A stretch of DNA of 64,000 bases from Populus alba (taxonomy: Eukaryota > Streptophyta > Magnoliopsida > Malpighiales > Salicaceae). The translations under genes and the position numbers were made by a program. Under the pieces are notes generated by a model. The model was not told the origin of the DNA and did not search any database. It saw only the letters and a list, made by a program, of their open reading frames with translations. Location: the NCBI RefSeq assembly GCF_005239225.2, contig NC_133299.1, positions 1,988,967-2,052,966 on the forward strand, given 5' to 3'. Shown piece by piece: positions 32,589 through 44,984 of this stretch. The stretch's first letter is position 1; every line of letters begins with the position of its first letter.

Positions 32589-34902
32589 GGTGGTGGCCGA
32601 CGAGGTGTAGTTGTTGATGGCTGAAGGAGGCCTTTTAATGGTTTAACACCCTAAGCTAAGAGTACCCAAGTTGCTTTTCCTCTTGTGGGTAAAGTCCATT
32701 TTTAACCCTATAGATTCATCACCAGTGTTTCACTTATATCTCTGTAGTTAAAAATCTTACAATATTACCATTCTAATTTCTGAAAAGCTCTAATCCATTT
32801 TATTTGACAATTAAGTTGAGTTCGGTGGATTCGGATATGGTTGTCTTGGGTTTTGATTGTTTTGAATTTGGATTGTATTTGGATTTAGACACTTAACTCT
32901 AACCCTAACCTCTCAATTTGAAACTAGTTAGGGCATGTCTATTGGATTAATTGGGTCTTGATGACATTAATTGAGTTTAATTTTAAACTCTTTTTGGACT
33001 AAATCTTGATTTCCTGATATTTTGAATCAATTTACAATGTTAGGCTGAACTTAATAACTATATTGTACAATTAATATGATAAACTTTATATATATAAAGA
33101 CATGTCATGCTTTCTGTCATTTCAATCAAATATAAAATCGTATAACATTGTAAAACTTAACAAACAAGTTATCTAGTATTTTAATGAAAGTGAAAGGACA
33201 ACATTTTATTTTTATAATACTTTAATGGAAACATTGATATAAAGGTGGGTTGATATTATTTTTTTCCTATCAAGGAAAAAAAAATAAAATGAACATATTA
33301 ATTTATATCAGTATTGTTTTTAATAAGTTGTCTTTCAAAATAAACATCAATAATTTAATGGAATTGATCCGATCAAATTATAAAACTTAATTCAAGTTTC
33401 GTTTTGAATCTATCCGGTATTAGTGTTTGGATTGATCTGATTCAATCATAAAACTCAATTTAAGTTATGTTTTGAATCTATTTGGTCTCGGCTCAACCTA
33501 TCAAATTGAATTTTATAAGTAATGCTCATAGAGTTTTAAAATTTGAATGAAGCTTTCATGGGCTCTTGCCTTCTATAATCATCTTTAAACAAAGGTAAAA
33601 CATGAAGATTTTTCATTATAGTCAATGAGTTAAATCATTATTCATTATAATAATGATATCATGATTTTGTCCCTCCATTCAAAAAACTTAATACCGGCTA
33701 CACTTAAGTGTTTTCACAATATTCATCGGTCATTACTAAATTGATTGAAAACATATAAATTTTTTTTCATTTCAAATACACAATGAAACGACAAAAATAT
33801 TATTGAAAGCACAAATTTAAAAACTAACATCAAGGGGCAATTTTGTAGTTTTATAATGGTTTTTTGTTATTATCAATTCAGATGAGAAATTTGTTATTTG
33901 ATTAAATATAAAAAATAAAAAAGCATAATGAAACAATCAAAATGTCTTTAAAAGCATAAATTTTAAGTTGGTGTCAAGGGGCTTTTTCATCTTTATTATT
34001 ATCAAGTCAGTTTAGAAAAATTTTATATTTGACAAAATATATATATAAAAAGGTTAGGCATGTATGGTGACTCCTGGAGTCCAGAAATGCCCTTTTTGTG
34101 TTGTTGGAAGCGTCACCAGATTCTTTTCCTGATGGTGTAGCACGTGTTGGTAGTTATAGTCTGGTTTGTCACCAATAAATTTTTTCTCTCTCCTCCTTTA
34201 AAAATTACAGTTTTTCCCTTTTTGTTGCTAATATTCTAACTTTCGTCCTTATTTTTTTTATTTTTTATTTTTATTATTAGTTTTTTTTATAAAAGTTTTA
34301 TCAATTTTTAATTTTATCTTTCAATTTCAATTTGTCATATATTATTTTTTTTCAAATTGACCTTATTCTTTTGGTTATTATTTTGAGCTTCTTGTTGAAT
34401 TGATTTTTCTTTTCAAATTCATCATTCAATTGAATTTTTATTTTTATTTTTTAATTTAATTTTTATTTTCATTCTTTTTTATTTTTTTTTTGATCATTTT
34501 GTTCAATTAACTTTTCTTTTCAATATCACTCTTTAATCAAAAATAAAATTTATTTTTTATTTCAATTTTGATTCTTATTTTTTTAATTAATCTTTTGTGT
34601 GACTGATATTTTTTCCAAATAAATCCTTTAATGTTTAATTTATTAAAAATTAAATTTTTTTATTTTTTCAAATAAAATATATTTTTTTAATATCATAAAT
34701 TTAAAAAATTAACTCCAACACACAGCAAGTATATTACTGCTACTTTATGATTTGCAATTTGAGGACAGAATCTTTCTTAATTACAGCAACAAAATTAAGA
34801 CCTCCTCCTGTAATTTCATTACATGCCATATTACACACAGCTGTCCAAAAGAAAAGTCTTTATCTTTATGTCATCTCTCCTCGTGAGTCGTGACCCAGAA
34901 TA
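32589..34902. other. AT-rich spacer with two local tandem duplications
   Basis: No gene seen. Two diverged 69-bp direct repeats at 33362 and 33431 (attgatccgatcaaatta and attgatctgattcaatca). A second pair with a spacing of about 146 bp begins near 33778 and 33924 and shares aatgaaac, agcanaaatt, and the word tcaagggg. 34200-34720 is T-rich low complexity. The last 150 bp before 34903 are less AT-rich and may be the promoter of the next gene. Confidence 0.55.
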
Positions 34903-35337
34903 ATGGCAGAGAAAAACAACATTGAAAAACCTTCCAAAAATCAAGATTCCAGCCAAGACCCACCATTACAAGCTACTTCTTCTTCAAGCCGGGAACTCAA
35001 GAAAGAAAAGCAAGGAACAATCAGAGAATCCAAGAGGAGAAAAGGCTGCCCTACAGCACTCGCCAGGATTGAGGAATCCACTCCACCAAACTTCTCCTTC
35101 ACTTTTGACACCCAATTCAGCACCTATTCTCAAGAATTCACACCCAAATTTGGATCTTTCAACTCGGTGCCATCAACCAAAGAAAGATTGGATGATAGTG
35201 TTCTCTGTTTTCATCAGAGCTCAGAAAACAAAGAAGGCCATCAAGAAGATAGGCAGCAGGCAGGGGTTAGTGAGGAAAGAGTGGCCGGTGTTAGCACATT
35301 GAGGAGGTCCATTGATGGGATTAGAGAGAAGAAGTGA
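34903..35337 (+). CDS. Small unknown protein (144 residues)
   Basis: Intronless frame from an ATG in good context (aataATGgc) to TGA at 35335. I do not recognise a family. The protein is hydrophilic. A Lys/Arg-rich stretch at about residues 30-47 (ELKKEKQ, ESKRRKG) could be a nuclear localisation signal. An aromatic and Thr/Ser/Phe-rich block follows (NFSFTFDTQFSTYSQEF), then an acidic-polar tail. No signal peptide, membrane segment or Cys pattern. Base composition is clearly higher in G+C than the flanks and the frame is the longest local one, which supports a real gene. The block of Phe/Thr/Ser and the basic stretch suggest a small plant nuclear protein, but this is inference. Confidence 0.55.
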   Translation: MAEKNNIEKPSKNQDSSQDPPLQATSSSSRELKKEKQGTIRESKRRKGCPTALARIEESTPPNFSFTFDTQFSTYSQEFTPKFGSFNSVPSTKERLDDSVLCFHQSSENKEGHQEDRQQAGVSEERVAGVSTLRRSIDGIREKK

Positions 35338-37517
35338 GAGAGTAGAGAATAATCTGGGATATTTTTCATCTCATGTATGATTAGATTAGAGAGAGAGTAC
35401 TTGAAGAGACATAATGTTTCATGTAATGGAATCAGAAAGGGTAATAACTCTGTCTTCGATCATTGTTTCTCAACAAGCATCAAAGCATCCTTCTTTATCT
35501 TCTTGTCTTTGATTTTCTTTCTTGAGGTGGACGAGGCTGGCAGTTTGAGTGGGTCATCATCACTTACCAGGTGCAGTTCACGTCCACGTGCGGCCTTCAA
35601 TTATTTGGCTTATTCATTATTCCTTTTTTACGACCTTCACACGATGGGGTGGTGGAGGGTGGAGTTTGGAGGGTCATATGTGTGGTGGGGTTTCAAAAAG
35701 CATAAATGGCTGGGTCACGTGGTTGTCGAAAAGAAAGGAGGAAGAACTATCGTTCCATGTAATAGTATTTAAATCCGGATTGATTAAAAAACTTTAAATT
35801 ATAAATTTAATTTATTTTGGGTTTTAGTTAAATCAAATAAAATTTTTGACCTGATAAAATTCAATTAATCTAATTAAAATTTATTAAATCAATATTGAGA
35901 AGGTATTTTAATTAATATGTAAGATCTGGTTTTTAGATTGTGGACCGGCACATAAAATTTTATAGATTAATATGTTATTTAGTTAATTTATAGGTCAACT
36001 AAGATTAATTATTTTTATTAAAACAATATTATTTGTTTATTATTCCTTCGAGTTGATATCATCGAGTTTAAATTGAGTTTGGTTAAATCAATTTTATAAA
36101 ATTAATTGAATTTTATCATATTAATTTATTTATCAATTCAACTTCAAACTCGGCTAAATTCATTAAACCGATGTAAATTTGACAATTATAGTTTGTATGG
36201 TCACGTAAATGGGTCCAAGCCTTTATTGATCCAACAGTTGTCAAAGTGAAAGGATGAAGAACTTGGATGTTCTGCTTGTGGAAACATCTTATTTCAAATG
36301 GGACTGAAATTAAATTTTTAAGCTTTTTTCTTGCCTCAACTTTTCCAGCAGTATCCAGTGACTTAAGAGGAATTTAAAAAAAAAAATTGAACAAAATAAT
36401 TGATTCAGAGTATGTTTGATATTGCAGTAGTTGTTGTGATTGTGGTTTAAAAAAACTTATTTTATAAAAAATACTTTTAGTTGTGGTTGGTTTAGAAAAA
36501 TATATGTTTGGTTAAAACTATGGTTAAAATTGAGGTTGAACAAAAATAGTTTAATGTGTTTTTTTAGACTCTTTTTAAAATTGAGATTATAAAATAATTT
36601 TAAAAAACATATATTAATATTAATAATTTTTAATTTAAATATTATAGATTTAACTATTACTATTATATCATGAAATAAATAATACTTTATATAAAATATT
36701 TTTTAACACTAGTTTTTCGAATATATATATTTATTATTTTATTAGATCAGACCCGGCTCAATGCATTTTTAGCTTTGAACCGGACCAATCTAGTCGGAAA
36801 AAAAAACCCATGCTCCATTGTTCGGGAAAAAAAACCATGAACAGTACTGTTCATGAGTTTTCCAGTAAAAAGCTGTTTCTTGAAAACCTGTGACTGTGCC
36901 ATAATTAATGATAGGCTCCACTGCTATAAATTTATTGTAAGAGCATAACCAAATAATTAAGTTGCTGTTGTGGTTGTTTCAAACACAAAAACAACCAAAC
37001 GGACTCTAGTAACCCACGAGATAACCGGTGACCTAATAACCTGCTCGAAACCATGTCTGACTCCAAACCAGGTCTGACAGCCATGGACTTGAGAAGTTGA
37101 AATGAGAAGCTTTTGCCATAAAGATAATGCTTAGCAGAAGCTAAAATCCAAATTCCATTATATACAACGTATATTAACCTAATATACAAGTTTTTTATAG
37201 GCCGCAAAACACTACAGTTGGAATTGTTTGACTACATAGTCATAGCAGTAATGGTGCGTTGCTATTGTTTTATTACCAGCATGCTTTTATTAAAAGGACA
37301 AGCTTTAAAAGTATAGATTGGCATGCCATTAAGCCCACTAATTATTCTGTAGTGGACCATTTCTACTGTAAAAGAGGAATTTTAGCATGGATGTTGATTC
37401 TCACAAGCGGTTCATGTGAACAAGTACATCCCAGATTTGTCCCATGTTGTACAAGCTTATGTATGACTTCGAGCCCTGATGGCTGCAAGATACATGTCGT
37501 GGAAGATATCACAAGAC
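35338..37517. other. Spacer with a MITE-like element
   Basis: 3' UTR of the small gene to about 35480. 35500-35780 is a less AT-rich patch with open frames but no recognisable product. 35800-36180 contains diverged tracts about fixed words such as aaattgatttaa. A 601-bp element with imperfect inverted ends lies at 36407-37007. 37010-37517 is probably the DPE2 3' UTR and flank. Confidence 0.5.
36407..37007. mobile_element. Probable MITE with imperfect terminal inverted repeats
   Basis: Left end AGAGTATGTTTGATATTG; right end, read on the other strand, AGAGTCCGTTTGGTTGTT. Both are followed by gttgtggttgt-like subterminal words. The 601-bp interior has no coding capacity and contains a perfect 20-bp palindrome at 36836-36855. 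A target-site duplication is not obvious. Confidence 0.5.
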
Positions 37518-40500
37518 TTACAAAACATAAGTCTCTGGTCTTGGAACCCCAGTTAGTTGCTTTTCAAAGGAAATCTTTTCCTGACCTTTGGCAGCTTGAT
37601 GCTTGCCTGTAATCATCACTATCGTTTCTTGATTCCCTTGCTCGTCGGTTTCTTCAACCGACGGTTGTGAACGTCCACTCCCACGAACAAGACCTTTGAT
37701 GCTTGATATGAGTTCTTTGTCATTCATCAGAGACTCTAATGTCACATGTACACCTAGGAGCATGACAGAAATATACAGCTTTGTTTACTAGCTGGAAACA
37801 AGAGAAGAGCTTGAATTCAAACATTGAGATGCCAACCAAATCTATAGAAATGGAATTGAAAACATACGGTATCTCCAATAATGCTTTGGATTTGTTGGGT
37901 CATTGATCGTCTCCTCTGCTGCAGGGCGTGTCGTGTACTCTTCTTTTAAGGCTAACAAGTCCTGATCATTAAAGAAAAGCCCCTAGTTTGTATGAATTTA
38001 TGTTGGCTAAATCAGTCTAATAAATGAAATGAAATATTCACTGGTTAGGATATGGATTTCTCTAAGAATTGATGTTTGATAATAAAACAAGGTCACAGTA
38101 CCTGAAGAGGGAAGATTGCCCACATTGATGGAGCTTCAACATGTTGCCTTAGGACAAAATGTGCAATTTCTGGAACACATCGACTAGGCGGGATTCCATC
38201 AGACCCCACCACGCTCTTGAAATATCGACATCTTCTTTCTTCATCTTCCTCCCACCAAGCACGCAAGGTTGAGCAGTCATGACATGATGGAGCACACACC
38301 TGAAGGACGTGAGCAGTGAGGAATTGAGGTTGCCAGCCCAATTTTATATTACACTCTAATGGAGCTGAGCAAGGGCACACATGCGCCTCAATGATATGTC
38401 CACAATATAGACGAGAAATATAACATGAGAAGTCTGGTACTCACTGTCATGTAGTTGTATTGAGAAGGAATACCAAACTCCAGGTCAGGTTCACTGGGCA
38501 TACGTTGAATGCGTAAACCTATCAAGCCTAGTTCTTGCATGACCTGCAAAACAGTACCCAATCATGCTTAATTTTCATGGAATGAGGATTGGAAGTAATA
38601 AAGTAGGTGAAAAGGAGTAGAGATGAAGGCAGTTAGAGTTGAAGTTGGGAAGGATTCAACAAACATACAGGGTGAACACAAGCAGGAATTAGACCCAGAT
38701 CTTCCCCACAGGCTAGCATATCTGATGAGTCCAGGAGAGCAGGCAAAGTCTTCAAAGCATTTTGCCTCCATAGATTTTCTTGCCGATGGAAATAGTAATC
38801 ATAGTACAATCTTTTGAGAACATTTTTGCTGTATTGCATAACAAGTAAGAGAAGCTATATCAGCAGGGATTGAGAGGTTTGATGAGATGCAAGGAAACAA
38901 ACTAGTACTTGGTTACAGAACACCAGAATTATCGGTAAGCAAAAGGGGGATGAAAAGATTTAGTTTACTACATTCTTCTACGGGTCACTCAATCCAAATG
39001 AACTAGGAATTTCTCACAGTAGATATGATTAGGGTACCTGTGGTCATCCAAATCCTGAAAACTTGAAGTGTCCTCAAGATTGAAACGTGGGTAGAATTTA
39101 CTTTCATCCTCAGGATCTCTAATAAGAACTATATTCTGCAAACAGAATTAATAGATAAAAACCAAGAACCGAGACTAGTAATGAGAACAACCGTCATCAG
39201 TCACTCTAAAGCAGTCAAGAGACAGGTCTAACATAAATTCCATATACCAGACTTGTGGGAATATAAATATTTTTCCACTATATGTTACCTTCAGAAGATC
39301 AAACAGGTCACGGCGTATCTTGTCCTCGCTCTCCAATAACATGGACTTTTCTGCAAGCATCTTCAACTTGGAAGCAATCTTTTTCTCCGTGTCACAATCC
39401 TCCTTGAACTAGATTAATTTGAAGAAATATGAGTCAACTAATTTTTCATGCCAAAACAAATGCACCAAATATGATACAATAAGATTGAAGCAGATATAAA
39501 AAGATATGAGATAATTAGAAGGGATAAGAATTCAGAATCACTTTCCTAACAGTAAGACTAAAATTGAGGCGTAGGGAATATAAGTTGGAGCTTTAACAGG
39601 ATGGAGACCATAAAACAACTTGAAAGAACCAAGAAGCGATTCAATGGAAAAAATTCAATATCAGAAATTGAAGACAGGTCAGTCAGTTCATGTGACAAGG
39701 CTCCTTTATGACATGAATTCACGAGCCTATTTGAGGCTCGATGTTAGTCACAAATTCATCACTAGACCAACCTGGGTTCAGTCAAAATGCCAAGAGGTAA
39801 CCTTATAATATTGACCAGAAACATAAATTTACCACATAGCGGCCTTTCTGATAGTAGTTCAGAAAATTTGACACAATAAAGGTCCAAGAAGCTCCAAATC
39901 TTTCCTGAAATCAGAAAAAAAATAAAAGAGAAGTGTAAATCAACACGCTCATAGTATCTGATTTAGTTTTTAGGTCATATGTCAAATGCAATGAGTTGAT
40001 AACGATCAGAGTGTAGACCATATAGTCAACAAAGAAAAGTCAGTAACCTGTACGAATTCCTGCCGGATATATGGGAGGCTCAGGCGATCAAAGTCCCAAA
40101 TTCCTTCTCTTTCAAGTTCTTCCTGCAGCAGATGTATTATTTGAGCATGTTTATTAGAACATGAAAACGGAATTTTTCTCACAAGTGCTTCAAGTACTAG
40201 TGCTGCAAGGGTAGCTTAGGCTTTATAAGAACTCCAGTTCCCTATACCAAATCCTAAAATTCTCTTGCATCATTTAAACTTACTTTTCATGCAGGAAGGC
40301 TAGGAGGGTGCTACTATACCTTACTTAGAGGGATAGATGGTCTGAATTTTCCAATCAGACCTGTCATGGCATGCTCTGGAAGCTCCCAGATCCTAAAGAA
40401 ACCCAGAATATGATCAATCCTGTAAGCTGTAAAGTATTTTGCCATCTGTCATAGAAACAAATAAGTTTTTCTTCAGAAAGAGATGAAAGCACAGTTAAGA

Positions 40501-43500
40501 CAAGATCATCGTATGCAGAGTACAAAACCTGTGTTAGACGTGCACGCCACCAAGCATAGTTATCTTTTGACATTTCCTCCCAATTATATGTTGGAAAGCC
40601 CCAATTCTGCCCATTTTTATCAAAGTAATCTGGAGGTGCTCCTGTGGAGGTGTTCATGCGGAACAGATTTGGATAGACCCAGGTATCTACGCTGTTTCTG
40701 TCTACACCAATAGGTAGATCTCCTTTCAAAATGACACCTTTCTTTCTTGCATATTCTGCAGCTTCTGTCAACTGTCAGTTCATTATGACACAAACAGTAT
40801 AATGACCGACTGCTGGCTTAAGAGCAATTACAAATGGGAGACAAATACCATCAGACCAAATGAAAATACCTGTGTATGCAAATGGAATTGGATATAATAA
40901 TGGAAGCGAATTATGTCATGGTGCAAGCTGTCTTTTGAGACAAGTTTCTCAACCTGCATGAAAATGGTGCCATTTTGTCATAGAGTTTAAATAACATAAC
41001 TTTGGTTACGAAATTGAAACAAGGATCTATATTACCTAGTAATTATGTATGACAAGATCCAATAAAATTTGATGAATGATATTTAATCTTAGGTTAGATG
41101 AGTGAAAACCCAAAGAGATAACAACCTTTTTTTCTGTAAAACAGGAAAAACGACCCCATTGGCTGTGATCTGATGTTTCAAAAAAGTCCCGCAAAAAACA
41201 AAAGGCTGCATAGGGCTTTAACCATTGCTGCAATCAAATAAAACATTCATTAGAACACCAATTGGCCCTAAAGAGAGAATAATCAAGGAGAAAAATGACC
41301 AAAAGTTCAAATTTCAAATCAAAGTACATTAGGCGTAATAGACATGATCATAGGAAGAAGAAAACATAAGTCTGTAAGACCTCATTCTCTGAGAAATATT
41401 TCTGAAACGATCTAGAGTTAAGTATCAAATCCTTCTCTTGTACAAACACTTTCTTGGCGATTGAAAGTTTAGTAGCCAGAGTAGCCTCATAATCAACATC
41501 CTGCACGGGTCCAAGCTCAAACATGTTAATACAATGGCTGGATCAACAACAGAATCTTATTTCTAATCAAAACAAAGTTTATGGAACTTTTTTTCTCTTT
41601 TTGTTTAGAAAGACAAAAATATTTCTTGTCAAAATGATGTTTGGAACAGCCTAACTTGAGCACTTGTTCCTTCCCGTCCAAGAATTCTAATAAGGGATGT
41701 AAAATGGAGTTTAAGTAATAAAAATAACATGTTTTGGCTTGTTGATCTCATGCCTTTACAACGAGCTAAAGCACTGCAAAACTGATCCTGCGGCGTCCAT
41801 AGAGCTAGCTTAGAACATCATGGTTCACTTTTTTGCAATTTTTCTTATACCATTTTCTTAATTGGGTCACAACACATCATTAAAAACAACAGAGATGAAC
41901 ATCAGAAATGTGTTTCTTCATGAAGTTGAAGAATCACTAAAAATAACTACCTTTCCATCCAGCTGCTCTCTAGCTTCCTGAATTTCTTTCTGCCAAAAAA
42001 CAGAAGGAAAGTAAGGGTGTTTACAACAAAAAGTAATGAATAAAACTTTAGTTGAAAAGATAAGAAATAGTTTGCCAGAAATTGCCAGCATATAATAAAG
42101 AAAATGTCTTCTAGTATCATGTTGGATAGAATTAAATGAAAAGCCAATGAAACCACCTTGATAGTCTCTGGTAGGTTTTCTGAAAGTGCCTCTACTCTCA
42201 GGTATAGTGGATGCAATGCAAACACAGATAGTGAGCTGCATGACCAAGAAAACAAGGCAAGAGAAAACTTTAAATGAGCTTGCCAATCGAATCCTTGTTT
42301 GCTTCAATAATTAAGATAAAATAAAAATTGCATGGAATTTTTACTGGGACACCTTGAAATTTTAGAGAGACTCGAGCCTGCTTTCTTAACCAAGTGATTA
42401 TTAAAGACATTTCTATCTTTGGAAAAATCAACTTAACAATGCCTTAATACAAACTATAGAGTCCCCTATAAAACTAAATTATATGTTCTATAAATGATAG
42501 TTTTGTTGCCTACCTGTATGGATATGAATCCCACCACATGCCATGCACAGATGTGTCATTGATCGGTAGAAGCTGGACTAAATGGAATCCTGACAGTACT
42601 GCCCAATCAACAAGAAGCTTCAAGTCAAGAAATTCACCAACCCCCAGATCAGCTTCTGATCTAACAGAAAACATTGGTAATGCAACACCAGCACCCCTCC
42701 AAGGCATTTCCTATTAAGAAAAAATTGATGAATCATGATCACAATTAAAAAGTACCTTGCAACACAACATATGCTGACCTATAAGTGAATCTTTGTAGCT
42801 TACTCGCATCATGCCATCTGAGAGGAAAATATATCTTGGCAGAACTTTAGAAGAGTCAATAGAAAGGTCACGATGTGCACCAGTTTCCAAAGAAAAGTTT
42901 CCTCCCTTTCCGTATTTGCAGTATTTATACGTAAACAACCATTAAGGAAGACAGACAGAGACACGCGCATGAGGAGGGGGGGGAGAGTATGTAAGAATAA
43001 CCAAATAATTCATGAAACATCTAACTGTTTGAGGGAAATACTTCAAAAGGATATTTTATTGGAAAATCACCCTTCTGCATCAAAGCATCTGCCTGCCAAA
43101 CTGAGTCACCAGCATAGTTAAGTTTAAGTCCATCCTGAACTTTCCACTGCCCTAACTTTGCAGTGCTGCCAATTACGTATACCTGGACATATCATACTTC
43201 ATAAATAGGTGCAATGCTGATAAGATCGTGCATAACTTTGCTTGCATATAAATGTGGGCAGCTCAATAGGGAGACAGAGAATTTACTGATGTCTCTTCTT
43301 CTACATTTGGGCAGCAAATTTTGAAATGGACAACGACTGCATCTACTGTAGTTCAGAGATCACAAAGGAAAAAGGTTAGCAAGCAGAAATCAGGCACAAA
43401 CATTAACAAGAATGATGAGTGAATAATAAATAAGCCTATACAACTACCTTCCTTGTCTAACTTATTCTGAATCCCAGGGGGTCTCTCTATGTTCAAACCC

Positions 43501-44248
43501 CAACTTCGACGAAAGATGACATCTTTGAAGGCACTTCTGAAAGGGATGGCATCACCACCAGCCTGTATTCCATGAAAAGGAACGTTTACATCATCAAAGT
43601 TACATGTAAAGAAACCAACAATTTTATTTTATTAAGAAATTCTTCACTCCTCTAATCAACGAATCATTATGAAGCCAATATAATCCTAACTATGAAGAAG
43701 CAATTGTTGTTATTAGACTTCTTCAATCTAAAAGAAATCTGTTGGGATATATGTCAGAATAATGCCTTTACATACATTTCCAGAATAATGGGAACAGAAA
43801 GAATCCTTTAAAAAAAAAATTTGCAAGTTGAATATGGGAAACACCAATTCGCAAAGCATGAAAAGGAATGGAAGAATGGAGCGCAAAGCGTCACCTGCCA
43901 AAGATCATGAAGCTCCACATGCTCTCCACCATTTATCCCCTTGGGCAATACTAGTTTACGCTTCTTTCCCATCTCCCATCTCAACACACTCTTCTTATCA
44001 TCCACCACATAGTAACTATACTCACCACTGAATTCACTTGGTACTGAAATACTTCCACTCCATATGAGCTCCTCACCTTGATGCACAGGGCTCAATAACA
44101 AGCCTTTCTTCACATCCCATGAACCCAGGACTGGTTCAGATCCACACACAAGCAGGCTCTGACCCCATTGAGTATAATATGGTAATCTAAAACTCACATT
44201 CACCGACTTCGCTGTCTTGGTCCCAGAAAACAATCCCAAATTCGCCAT
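37518..44248 (-). CDS. DPE2: 4-alpha-glucanotransferase DPE2 (disproportionating enzyme 2)
   Basis: Complete 22-exon gene, 974 codons. Exons (minus): 44248-43895, 43562-43448, 43345-43287, 43182-43055, 42930-42804, 42710-42514, 42235-42157, 41989-41951, 41500-41381, 41227-41126, 40953-40870, 40771-40529, 40445-40320, 40122-40048, 39904-39833, 39408-39289, 39135-39038, 38828-38669, 38543-38445, 38299-38102, 37961-37868, 37753-37518. All join in frame. DPE2 is the cytosolic GH77 enzyme that takes maltose from night-time starch breakdown and passes a glucosyl unit to a heteroglycan. The N-terminus holds two CBM20 starch-binding domains (LPYYTQWGQSLLVCGS; VIGSTAKLGQWKVQDG). The catalytic part shows RIDHILGFFRIWE (nucleophile Asp), ACGEDLGL (Glu) and PSCHDCSTLRAWW (third Asp). 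Arabidopsis DPE2 has 955 residues. ATG 44248 is chosen because the frame upstream has only a TTG. Exon 4/5 is an AT-AC intron. Confidence 0.96.
42931..43054 (-). other. U12-type AT-AC intron of DPE2 (intron 4)
   Basis: On the minus strand the intron starts ATATCCTTTT and ends AC. TTCCTTAAT, the U12 branch-site consensus, lies at 42949-42941, about 11 nt from the 3' end. Splicing here yields FPIKYKYCKY, which agrees with the known DPE2 sequence, and keeps the frame. No GT-AG alternative in this stretch gives that product. Confidence 0.9.
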
Positions 44249-44970
44249 TTCTTTCAGAGACAAATCAGACCCTGATAATAGTTCTTGAAACCAATTTGCA
44301 TTCTGTTAGTATCTACTTAAAAAAGTAAAATCTTGCAAAACTAAGTGAAAAACATTAGCATAACTAAAACAATCCAAAAGGCTAAACATTAAGAACTTGA
44401 AGAATTGATTCAAAATTCTACATTTTGACCAAAAACAGCAAGTGCCAGATCAAAATTACAAGTGATTAACTTGAAAAGAAGAAAAGACTGAATTTTTAAC
44501 CGAAATATGAGCAGCAATCACCTTAACTTCAACCAAAACAGGCTGGTTTCCACGTTTTGTTCAAGAGTAATAAACCGCTGTGCCCCTTATAGATACATAC
44601 AGAGGAATCTAACAGTGAGATTTGTTTGGTTCCAATGGAACAAAAAGAGAGGTGAAAGATTACTTTGCAGATTGGGAAATGGATATCACTTTCTCAATGC
44701 AAAGATATTTTTATTGATTCTTTATTGGAAAGAAATATGCAAGTTGCTGTGCTCTGATATTTTTCTCTGTGAATAGGAAAAAGACAAGAAGAGTGTGTGT
44801 CTTTTAGCTGGTTAGAGAGATGGAAATTCAGAGCTCTTTTCACGGGAAAATCACACACACTCTTACGTGTCATGACTCGGAGAGAGAGAAATGGAAATTC
44901 AAAGCTTCTCCCAACTTTGTGCCCCTTGTTTCTGGATCCACCCCCATTTATTAACAAACTTCCGTGTGTC
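44249..44970 (-). promoter_or_regulatory. DPE2 5' leader and promoter region
   Basis: A TATATATATA lies at 44975-44984 on the minus strand, some 730 bp upstream of the ATG. An acceptor-like ttatcag near 44273 suggests that most of the gap is an intron in the 5' UTR. The frame at 44694-44957 is in the leader and has no family match. Confidence 0.4.
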
Positions 44971-44984
44971 TGAATATATATATA

